From CAWCUZ01 sp963798795 (GTDB lineage: Bacteria > Acidobacteriota > Vicinamibacteria > Vicinamibacterales > SCN-69-37), in the NCBI GenBank assembly GCA_963798795.1, contig CAWCUZ010000006.1, positions 248,001 to 312,000 on the forward strand: DNA of 64,000 nucleotides, written 5' to 3'. This document shows positions 57,228 through 64,000 of this stretch, piece after piece (the first letter of the stretch is position 1; every line of letters begins with the position of its first letter). Below the pieces are notes generated by a model. The model worked only from the letters and a program-made list of their open reading frames with translations, had not been told where the DNA came from and did not search any database. Position numbers and translations under genes: made by a program.

Positions 57228-59903
57228 TTACGGTTCGCGCAGCAGCGTGACCGGGTCGAGGCGCATCGCGCGGCGCGCGGGACGCCAGCACGCGGCGAGC
57301 GTCGTGACTGCGACAAGGACGATGACAATCGCCCAGCTTCGCAGGTCGAAGGCACCGACGCCGTACTGGAGCGACGCGATTGCCCGCGAGATGGCGATGC
57401 CGCCCGCGGCGCCGAGCGCAATCCCGACGGTGGCGACGCGCGCGCCGTCGCGCAGGACGAGCGCCTGAATCCGGCCCGGCGTGGCACCGAGCGCCGTTCG
57501 AATGCCGAACTCGCGCTGGCGCCGGCCGACCGCATAGCTGAGCACGCTGAACAGCCCGCCCGCCGCGGCCAGGAGCGCGATGGCGGCAAAGGCAAACGCG
57601 AGCGCCGCGGCGGCGCGCGGCCGCGCCAGCTCCTCGCGGTACAGCTCGCTCATCAGCCCGAGCTGCACGATGTTCGCGTTCGGCACGGTCGCGAACACCG
57701 CCTGTCTCACGACGGCCTCGCCGGGACACCGATCGCGGCACCGGATGTTCATGTCCACGTACAGTCCGCCCGGCTCGAACGACTGATAGAACTCCGGCAG
57801 ATCGCGCACGGCCTCGAGCGACGGGAAGTTGATTTCGCGAGCCAAGCCGATTACGTGGAAGGCCTGCTTGTCGAACTGGAACGAGCGTCCCACCGGGCTC
57901 TGCCCTGGCCAGAATGCGGCGGCCAGCCGCTCGCCCACGATCACCTGATCGGCGCCATCGCCACGCTGGAACGTTCGGCCGGCGAGCAGGGGAATGCCGT
58001 ACAGATCGAAGAAGTCCTGCCCGACGTAGTAGCTGCCGACGGTCAAGTCAATCGGCTGCGCTCCAGGCGTATCGGCAATCCATCCGTTGCCGAAATGGAT
58101 CTCCCCGCCTTCGGGCGGCAGGCCGCCGGAGAGCGCCACCATGTCCACCCCTGGCAGCGCTCGCACGCGGTCCTCGAGCGTGGCGGTGATCGCCAGGCGG
58201 GAGGCATTGTCCGGAAATTCCGCGCGCGGAAGGGCGATCCACGCTCTGAGCACGCCGTCCGTCCGCATGCCGCGATCGGCCCCCGCGAGATTGATGAACG
58301 ACCGCACGAGCAGCGCGGCGCCGACGAGCAACGTGCAGGCGAGCGCGATTTCCGAGACGAGGAGTGTCCGCGTCAGCCGGCGCGCCGCGCGACTTTCGGT
58401 GCCGGCGCGTTCGGCGCCGGTCAGCGACACGGCCGGGTCGGGCCGCGTGCCGATCAGCGCCGGCAGTACGCCGGCGACGAGAGTGGAGGCGAGGCCCGCC
58501 GTCACCGCCAGAGCGAGCGCACGCAGGTCGAGGTCGACCGGGTTGAGACTGCGCAGCACGAACGCGTCGGGCAGGTAGCCGCGCGACACCGAGACGAGCA
58601 GCCACGCCAGCGCGACGCCGAGTATCAGGCCAAGAACGCCGACGGTCGCGTGCTCCAGGATTGCCTCGCGCAGCAGCCGCCAGCGTGACGCACCGAGCGC
58701 CGAGCACATGCGGAACTCGCGGCCGCGCGTGGTGATGCGAGCCAGCAGCAGACTGCAGACGTTGGCGCACAGCACTAGGAACACCAGCCCGACCCCTGCG
58801 GCAATGAGCGGCACCGCGCGCTGGTAGTACGGATCGATGCGCTGACCGGTCACGGGATACGGCATCGCCCAGCTGTCCGGCCGCGGGACGACGCCTGGAT
58901 CGACGCGCCCGGCATCGATCGCGGCTCTCATGGCGGCATCGATTGGCACACCCTTCGCGATCCGGAGTTCCGGCGCCGCTGTGAGCCCGGCCAGATCGGC
59001 GGGCGGCGCACTGTAATCGATCGGCTGCCACAGGACCGTGTTCCACGCCGGAAACCGGAAATCGGCCGGCATGATGCCGACGACCAGGCAGGGCTTGCCG
59101 TCGACCGTGATCCGCCGGCCGACGATGTCAGGGTCCCCGCCGAAGGTGGATCGCCAGAGGTCCGCAGACAGCAGCACGCGATCGGCTGTTCCAGCGCGAC
59201 CATCGCCCGGATCGAACAGACGGCCGCGGATGGGCTTGACGCCGAGCATGTTGAAGAGGCCCGGCGTCACCCGCGCGCCCTCTTTCACGATGGGGCTGTT
59301 CCCGGACTCGAGGATCGAGGTGACCGGCGACACCGCCTCGACCGCTTCGAACACGGACAGTTGCCGCCAGGCCTGGAGCACCGCCGGCGACACCGCCCGC
59401 CGGCCGGTGTGGCCGGTCCGTATCGCGACGCTGGTCAATCGACCGGGGTCACGGAACGGCACCGGCCGGAGCACGAGCGCGTCGACCAGCGTGAAGACCG
59501 CGGTGCACAGGCCGATGGCGAGGGCGAGCATGCCCGCGGCGCCGAGCATCATCAGCGGCTGCGAGCGGAGGCGGCGCAAGGCGTGGAGAAGATCAATACC
59601 CATTTGTGATTGGTGATTTGCGAGTGGTGATTGATTGATGATTGCGGATTGGCGATTGATGATCGGCCCGCGGCCGAGGCGCGACAGAACGACAGCGCGC
59701 GCCGTGTCGACGAGCTCCAGCAATCCCGTCCAGACGAAGGCGGACCAGCCGCCGCGCCGGTACGCGGCATGGCAGAGATCGACGAGCGTCGGCCGCAGTT
59801 CCGCGAGCCAGGCGTCGCGCCGGGACGCGGGTACAAGCGCCAGCAGGGCCCGCTGCGCGGCGCTGAACCATGTGACCGTTCGCTCGAGACGGGTGCCGTC
59901 CAC
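57228..59903 (-). CDS. ADOP-type FtsX/MacB-like permease B
   Basis: 891 residues. An N-terminal about 80-residue domain typical of acidobacterial duplicated orphan permeases is followed by a linker encoded by a short-period repeat. Then come two copies of the MacB periplasmic-core plus FtsX membrane unit (LMMLGAAGMLALAIGLCTAVFTLVDALVLRPVPF; REFRMCSALGASRWRLLREAI; REFGIRTALGATPGRIQAL). The C-terminus RPARRAMRLDPVTLLRE is shared with permease A. No ATPase is encoded nearby. Eight or so membrane segments are expected. The cargo is unknown. Confidence 0.9.
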   Translation of the reverse strand: MDGTRLERTVTWFSAAQRALLALVPASRRDAWLAELRPTLVDLCHAAYRRGGWSAFVWTGLLELVDTARAVVLSRLGRGPIINRQSAIINQSPLANHQSQMGIDLLHALRRLRSQPLMMLGAAGMLALAIGLCTAVFTLVDALVLRPVPFRDPGRLTSVAIRTGHTGRRAVSPAVLQAWRQLSVFEAVEAVSPVTSILESGNSPIVKEGARVTPGLFNMLGVKPIRGRLFDPGDGRAGTADRVLLSADLWRSTFGGDPDIVGRRITVDGKPCLVVGIMPADFRFPAWNTVLWQPIDYSAPPADLAGLTAAPELRIAKGVPIDAAMRAAIDAGRVDPGVVPRPDSWAMPYPVTGQRIDPYYQRAVPLIAAGVGLVFLVLCANVCSLLLARITTRGREFRMCSALGASRWRLLREAILEHATVGVLGLILGVALAWLLVSVSRGYLPDAFVLRSLNPVDLDLRALALAVTAGLASTLVAGVLPALIGTRPDPAVSLTGAERAGTESRAARRLTRTLLVSEIALACTLLVGAALLVRSFINLAGADRGMRTDGVLRAWIALPRAEFPDNASRLAITATLEDRVRALPGVDMVALSGGLPPEGGEIHFGNGWIADTPGAQPIDLTVGSYYVGQDFFDLYGIPLLAGRTFQRGDGADQVIVGERLAAAFWPGQSPVGRSFQFDKQAFHVIGLAREINFPSLEAVRDLPEFYQSFEPGGLYVDMNIRCRDRCPGEAVVRQAVFATVPNANIVQLGLMSELYREELARPRAAAALAFAFAAIALLAAAGGLFSVLSYAVGRRQREFGIRTALGATPGRIQALVLRDGARVATVGIALGAAGGIAISRAIASLQYGVGAFDLRSWAIVIVLVAVTTLAACWRPARRAMRLDPVTLLREP
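59602..59665 (+). repeat. Short-period ATTTGTGATTGG repeat inside permease linker
   Basis: Degenerate 8-9 bp words (ATTTGTGATTGGTGATTTG, then GAGTGGTGATTGATTGATGA, then TTGCGGATTGGCGATTGATG). It is read on the minus strand in frame as an Asn/Gln/Ile-rich linker between the N-terminal domain and the first membrane segment of permease B. Confidence 0.7.
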
Positions 59904-59909
59904 GGCCGT

Positions 59910-62642
59910 CTACGACTCCCGCAGGAGGGTGACCGGGTCGAGCCGCATCGCGCGCCGTGCCGGGCGCCAGCAGGCGAGCCCGGCGGTGGCGAGCAGGAGG
60001 CCGCAGACGACGGCGAGCGACACCGGGTCGAACGGATCGACTTCGTAGAGCAGCGCGCGCATCGCCCGCACCAGCAGCAGGGCCGTGCCCAGTCCCAGGC
60101 ACGTGCCGACGAAGGCGAGCCACAGGCCGCTGGCGGCGATCAGCCGCCGCACGTCGGACGGCCGGGCGCCGAGCGCCAGCCGCACGCCGATTTCGCGCCG
60201 GCGCAGCACCACGAGATAGGACAGCACGCCGTACAGCCCGGCGGCAGCGAGCACCAGGCCGACCCCGGCAAACACCGCGAGCATCAGGAACAGCACGCGC
60301 GGCCTGGCGATCCGGTCGGCGAACACGTGCGACGCCAATGTCGTCTTCGACACGACCACACCCGGGTCGACGTCATGCGCCGCGCGGGCCAGGCGGGAGG
60401 CAATGGCGGCCGGCGCGTCGCTGCGCACAATCATGGTGCGGTACTCCGCAATCGTGGACGTCGGGCGTGAGACCGTCAGCACGCCCGACACCTGGTCGTG
60501 GGGCAGGTAGACCTCGTACTCGTCGTTTCCCTCGGCGTCGAGGCTGATCCGGCGGACCTCGGCCGCCACGCCGACAATGGTTCGCCAGACGTCCTTCCCG
60601 ATCCTGAACCGCATGCCGACGGCCGACCGGCCGGGAAAGTACTCCGATGCGAATCCGGCGCTGACCACCGCCGAACCGCTGGCCTCGTCGTCGCGGAATG
60701 CTCGTCCGTCCGTGATGCGAATGCCCGCGGCCTGGAAGTAGCCGGGCCAGACGCCGTACGTCGACACGAGCTCCTCTTTGGTCGGCGACCCGGGCCGATC
60801 GCCGAATTCGATCTGACCGATCGACACCATCACCTGATCGGGCGGCACCGAGGAGCCGGCGCTGGCGGCTCGGACAGCCGGCAGACTGCGGAGGCGCGAA
60901 ATGAGATCGGCCGTGAACCGATCGCGCACACCCGCGTCGGCATACGCAGGAGCCGGCATGGCCAGGTCCATCGTCACCAGGCCGCGCATGTCGAGGCCGG
61001 CGTCGGTGCCATAGAGTTTGAGCAGCGTCCGTGTCATCAGCGCCGCGCCCGTCAGCAGGACGATCGCGAGGCCCATTTCGACGACAACAAGGACCGCTCG
61101 GAATCGCCGGGAACGACGCGAGCCGGCGGTCGTTCGGGATCCGCTCGCGAGGACGCCGGCCAGATCCACCCTGGACCCGACCAGCGCGGCCGGCAGGCCG
61201 CACGCCAGCGCGGCGGCCACCGACACCACGAACAGGAATGCGAGCGTGCGGCCGTCCAGGTCGATCGCATTGAGGCTCGCCTGCGTCATGGCGTCCGGCA
61301 GGACGCGCAGCGTCGCCGCGACAGCCGCCCTGGCGATGCCGATGCCCACCACACCGGCGGCCGCGCCGAGCACCAGGTGTTCGACCACGACGCCGCGCAC
61401 GAGATCCGCGCGCGACGCGCCCAGTGCCGCCCTGACGGCGAAATCGTGCGATCGCGCCACGTACCGCGACAGCGTGAGATTGGCGACGTTCGCGCACACG
61501 ATGAGCAGCAGGAACAGCACGGCGCCGCCGAGCACGGTCAGGCCGCGGCTGGTGCCGTCGTCGAACACCTGGCCGAGCTCCATCACGCGAGCCGACCAGC
61601 GGCCATCGCCGCCTGCGGCGCGATGGAGGTCGGCGCCGCGCGCCTTCACGCGCTCGTCCACCTGCGCGTGCGTGAGATCGCCGTGAATGCGGGCGGTCGG
61701 CACGAACGAGCGCCGCACGCCCGCCGCCCAGGCGGGTGGTTGCTCGACGTCGAATGGCGTCCACAGGAGGGTCTGCTGGTCCGGAAACCGGAATGTCGCC
61801 GGCATGATTCCGACGACGTCGTACCGGCCGTCGTCGAGCTGGATTTCGCGTCCGACGGCCTGCGGGTCGCCGTGCAACTGCTCCCGCCAGAACCGATCGC
61901 TGACGATGACGTGATGATCGGACCCGGTCCGGCCGTCGCCCTCGACAAACGGACGACCCTGCGCGGGGGCGACGCCCAGCATGCCGAACAGCCCCGGGGT
62001 CACCATCACGCCGGCGACCATCTCCGCGCCGGACGAATCCGCAAAGACGAACGACCGCCGCTCGTTCGCCTCCACGCGGTCGAACAGGTCGGTCTGCGTG
62101 CGCCATTCCACGACCAGCGCGCTGCTGAAGAGGCCGCGAATGTACTGGCTCTCGGTCGTGTAGCTCCAGAGCGCGACCAGCCGCGAGGCGTTCGGGAACG
62201 GGACCGGACGATAGAGCACGGAGTCCAGCACGCTGAACACAGCAGTGCTCACGCCAATGCCGAGCGCCAGCGTCGCCAGCGCGAGAACGGTCGTCGCGCG
62301 TCCCTTCAACAGGCTGCGCCAGGCCAGACGAAGGTCGTCGCGGAGTCGTGACATCGGTCGTTCCTTTCGTCGTTCACGCCGGAGTCCCGGTGCGCCCCCC
62401 GTCACACGCGGCGGACCGGCAATCCGAATCCGCAGCACCGAGACGAACAGATCGACCAGTTCAGCCGCTGCAGCCCGGCCCGCAGCAAGGCGGCCGCGGC
62501 GCCGGCGGGCGACGGCCCGAACCGAGAGCGCGGCCGCCAGCACATCATCCCGCCCGTCCGAATCCGCCGGACCAGGGATCAGGTGCACCAGCCGCCTCAC
62601 GGCGGCCGCGAACGCGTTCCCTCGTCGACGCTGGTTCGCCAT
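59910..62642 (-). CDS. ADOP-type FtsX/MacB-like permease A
   Basis: 910 residues from ATG 62642. It has an N-terminal soluble domain (about 1-95), then the duplicated MacB-core/FtsX architecture (LALATLALGIGVSTAVFSVLDSVLYRPVPFP; DFAVRAALGASRADLVRGV; REIGVRLALGARPSDVRRLI). It ends 7 bp before permease B and 49 bp after a PadR gene, so the three form an operon. In this family, expression is normally held down by the PadR repressor. The cargo and energy source are unknown. Confidence 0.9.
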   Translation of the reverse strand: MANQRRRGNAFAAAVRRLVHLIPGPADSDGRDDVLAAALSVRAVARRRRGRLAAGRAAAAELVDLFVSVLRIRIAGPPRVTGGAPGLRRERRKERPMSRLRDDLRLAWRSLLKGRATTVLALATLALGIGVSTAVFSVLDSVLYRPVPFPNASRLVALWSYTTESQYIRGLFSSALVVEWRTQTDLFDRVEANERRSFVFADSSGAEMVAGVMVTPGLFGMLGVAPAQGRPFVEGDGRTGSDHHVIVSDRFWREQLHGDPQAVGREIQLDDGRYDVVGIMPATFRFPDQQTLLWTPFDVEQPPAWAAGVRRSFVPTARIHGDLTHAQVDERVKARGADLHRAAGGDGRWSARVMELGQVFDDGTSRGLTVLGGAVLFLLLIVCANVANLTLSRYVARSHDFAVRAALGASRADLVRGVVVEHLVLGAAAGVVGIGIARAAVAATLRVLPDAMTQASLNAIDLDGRTLAFLFVVSVAAALACGLPAALVGSRVDLAGVLASGSRTTAGSRRSRRFRAVLVVVEMGLAIVLLTGAALMTRTLLKLYGTDAGLDMRGLVTMDLAMPAPAYADAGVRDRFTADLISRLRSLPAVRAASAGSSVPPDQVMVSIGQIEFGDRPGSPTKEELVSTYGVWPGYFQAAGIRITDGRAFRDDEASGSAVVSAGFASEYFPGRSAVGMRFRIGKDVWRTIVGVAAEVRRISLDAEGNDEYEVYLPHDQVSGVLTVSRPTSTIAEYRTMIVRSDAPAAIASRLARAAHDVDPGVVVSKTTLASHVFADRIARPRVLFLMLAVFAGVGLVLAAAGLYGVLSYLVVLRRREIGVRLALGARPSDVRRLIAASGLWLAFVGTCLGLGTALLLVRAMRALLYEVDPFDPVSLAVVCGLLLATAGLACWRPARRAMRLDPVTLLRES

Positions 62643-62691
62643 CTCGCTTGAAGCCTGTGCCTGTTCCTCTCGCAGGCTCGTCGACCTGCGA

Positions 62692-63078
62692 CTACGCCTT
62701 GCTCGATCGACCGAGCACCTGCTTGCGGTGCGCTTCGCCGACGAGCGACTCGAGCCGGCGCGCTTCCGCGGCGACCACGTCGCGGCCGAGCGCGGTGAGC
62801 CGGTAGTACTTGCGCCGGCTGTCGTCTTCCTTGATCGCGTCGGCGTCCGGGGCGGCTGAAGCCGAGGATGCCGGCGCCGATTCGATGAGCCCCTCGTCGA
62901 GCAGGCGCTGCAGCATCGTGTAGAGCGTGCCGGTGCGCAGTTTGATCAGGCCGTCGGTGCGGTCGGTGACCTCCAGGATGATGCCGTAGCCATGCCGATC
63001 GCGATCGGCGAGGGCCAGCAGGACCTGAAAGGCCAGCGGCGTCAGGGGAAGGAACGTGCGAGGGTCTCTTCTGATCAT
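62692..63078 (-). CDS. PadR-family transcriptional regulator
   Basis: 128 residues. The PadR winged helix is evident: LTPLAFQVLLALADRDRHGYGIILEV, LRTGTLYTMLQRLLDEGLIE and RKYYRLTALG. The C-terminal dimerisation helix is short. It is first in the operon with two ADOP permeases and divergent from a second PadR gene. Expected role: repress this operon until a ligand binds. Confidence 0.9.
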   Translation of the reverse strand: MIRRDPRTFLPLTPLAFQVLLALADRDRHGYGIILEVTDRTDGLIKLRTGTLYTMLQRLLDEGLIESAPASSASAAPDADAIKEDDSRRKYYRLTALGRDVVAAEARRLESLVGEAHRKQVLGRSSKA

Positions 63079-63189
63079 TGTCGGCTCTCGGCGCTAGGGT
63101 GATCCAAGCTCTACGTCGATGACAGATGCATTTGACGTTTACGCAATCTCGCCGGTTGGGTCGCCGAAGTCAAGCCCTGAAAATTGGTC

Positions 63190-63221
63190 TTGCTCTATAG
63201 TCCGTCTAACGGTATAACGTT
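63190..63221 (+). promoter_or_regulatory. Promoter and palindrome before second PadR gene
   Basis: TTGCTC (63190-63195), 17-nt spacer, TATAAC (63213-63218). The palindrome AACGGTATAACGTT (63208-63221, 12 of 14 positions symmetric) overlaps the -10, a likely PadR operator. The leader to ATG 63235 would be only about 10 nt and has no Shine-Dalgarno sequence. Confidence 0.5.
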
Positions 63222-63234
63222 GTCCGTTTCAATC

Positions 63235-63609
63235 ATGACGAACCAGAGCTTGGACGCCGAGGCTTACCTGCCGCTGTCGCCGCAGGTCTTTCAGGTGCTG
63301 CTGTCACTCGCCGACGGCCCGCGCCATGGCTACGCGATGATCCAGGACATCGAGGCACGGACCTCGCGCGAGATGCGGCTCACGGCAAGCACGCTGTACG
63401 ACGCGTTGTCGCGCCTGGTGGACCAGTCGTTGATTGAGCCGGCCGCGCCGCCATCCGGGAGCGGCGAGGCGCCGGGCGCGCGGCACGACTCGCGCCGGCG
63501 CTACTACACGCTCACGCCACTCGGGCGTGGCGTTGCTGAAGCGGAGGCCCGGCGTCTGGAGCGGCTGCTGGCGATGGCGCGCGACAAACGACTGTTGCGA
63601 CACCTGTGA
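63235..63609 (+). CDS. PadR-family transcriptional regulator
   Basis: 124 residues from ATG 63235. LSPQVFQVLLSLADGPRHGYAMIQDI, LTASTLYDALSRLVDQSLIE and RRYYTLTPLG are the PadR winged helix. It is followed after 4 bp by an ADOP permease gene, repeating the arrangement on the other strand. The upstream open frame to 63184 includes the promoter and is not coding. Confidence 0.9.
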   Translation: MTNQSLDAEAYLPLSPQVFQVLLSLADGPRHGYAMIQDIEARTSREMRLTASTLYDALSRLVDQSLIEPAAPPSGSGEAPGARHDSRRRYYTLTPLGRGVAEAEARRLERLLAMARDKRLLRHL

Positions 63610-63613
63610 TTCG

Positions 63614-64000
63614 ATGATCTATCGCTGGCTTCTTCGTCTGCTGCCGCAGCGTCGCCGCTCCCGGTACGGCGCGGAGATGGCCGGTGTATTCGACGAGCTG
63701 CGAACGACCGCTCGGGGACACGGTTTCGCTGCCGTGGGCCGGCTCTGGATGCGCGAGTCGCGCGACCTGCTGGCGTTCGCGTGGCGCGCCCGGATGGAGC
63801 GCTCCGGCAATCCGTTGCACCGACCGGAACCCGGCGCACGCCGGCCGGCCCGCTGGAACCTGCCAGCCGATCTGCACTGGGCGTGGCGCGGGCTGCGAGC
63901 ACGCGGAGCGCGCAGCATGGTGGTGGTCGGGCTCCTGGCGGTCGCGCTCGCAGCGAACACCGTCGTGTTCGCCGTCAGCGACTCGCTCGTCTTCCGCCGA
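63614..64000 (+). CDS. ADOP-type permease, C-terminus beyond window
   Basis: 129 codons from ATG 63614 to the last base with no stop. The N-terminal soluble domain (IYRWLLRLLPQRRRSRYGAEM; FDELRTTARGHG) is followed by the first membrane segment (MVVVGLLAVALAANTVVFAVSDSLVFR), as in the two complete permeases at 57228-62642. The rest lies outside the window. Confidence 0.85.
   Translation, partial: MIYRWLLRLLPQRRRSRYGAEMAGVFDELRTTARGHGFAAVGRLWMRESRDLLAFAWRARMERSGNPLHRPEPGARRPARWNLPADLHWAWRGLRARGARSMVVVGLLAVALAANTVVFAVSDSLVFRR

Noticed and set aside
60498..62351. 617-codon plus-strand frame opposite an ADOP permease
   Set aside because: Composition typical of a shadow frame; the minus strand has clear FtsX/MacB motifs.

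Overview
The window looks like high-G+C chromosome from a soil-type member of the Acidobacteriota, most like the class Vicinamibacteria. This is inferred from gene content and not from a marker gene. The signs are unpaired 'ADOP' MacB/FtsX-type permeases controlled by PadR repressors, Ser/Thr kinases fused to TolB/PD40 propellers or TPRs, BNR/VPS10-like exported propeller proteins, VWFA-related and carboxypeptidase-regulatory-like proteins, ECF sigma/anti-sigma pairs, and many small toxin-antitoxin-like cassettes. I see no rRNA, tRNA, CRISPR array, transposase or phage module.

Layout. 1-2.07 kb: lipoprotein (cut by the window edge) divergent from an ECF sigma/anti-sigma pair. 2.1-5.2 kb: secreted cyclophilin, outer-membrane beta-barrel, ammonium channel, ending in a 28-bp-stem hairpin shared with a convergent fatty acid desaturase. 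6.5-10.1 kb: kinase-PD40 receptor and a SHOCT-like/DUF2089 pair. 10.2-14.9 kb: ArsR-methyltransferase fusion coupled to metH, which carries several frameshifts. 14.9-16.3 kb: two alpha/beta hydrolases. 16.4-22.2 kb: TonB-dependent receptor and a heavily frameshifted BNR/VPS10-like gene. 22.4-26.5 kb: M61 peptidase, gene remnants, zinc-ribbon protein, RHH/PIN toxin-antitoxin pair, SDR. 26.6-34.2 kb: kinase-TPR protein, zinc-ribbon/SPFH operon, intact BNR/VPS10-like paralogue. 34.4-39.5 kb: accessory stretch with two nucleotidyltransferase cassettes, a carboxypeptidase-regulatory-like protein, a VWFA gene and a detached VWFA tail, and many repeats. 39.6-49.2 kb: oligoendopeptidase F, a 972-residue DUF349 protein, a two-gene ABC exporter and a Tat-exported GH2 glycosidase. 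49.2-55.9 kb: DUF6249/ECF/anti-sigma operon, two amidohydrolases, an MFS transporter and small proteins. 55.9-57.2 kb: SnoaL-like lipoprotein and a second RHH/PIN pair. 57.2-64 kb: two back-to-back PadR-ADOP modules, the right one cut by the window end.

Three themes cut across the genes. First, many starts lack a Shine-Dalgarno sequence and instead have a TA-N3-T (-10-like) hexamer 6-8 nt upstream, which suggests widespread leaderless transcription. Second, the intergenic space is filled with several families of palindromic or short-period repeats, some of them read in frame inside protein linkers and tails (MetH, an ADOP permease, GH2, an amidohydrolase). Third, single-base indels, mostly in G/C runs, cluster in metH and one BNR gene while their neighbours are intact. 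This is either local consensus error or recent decay.
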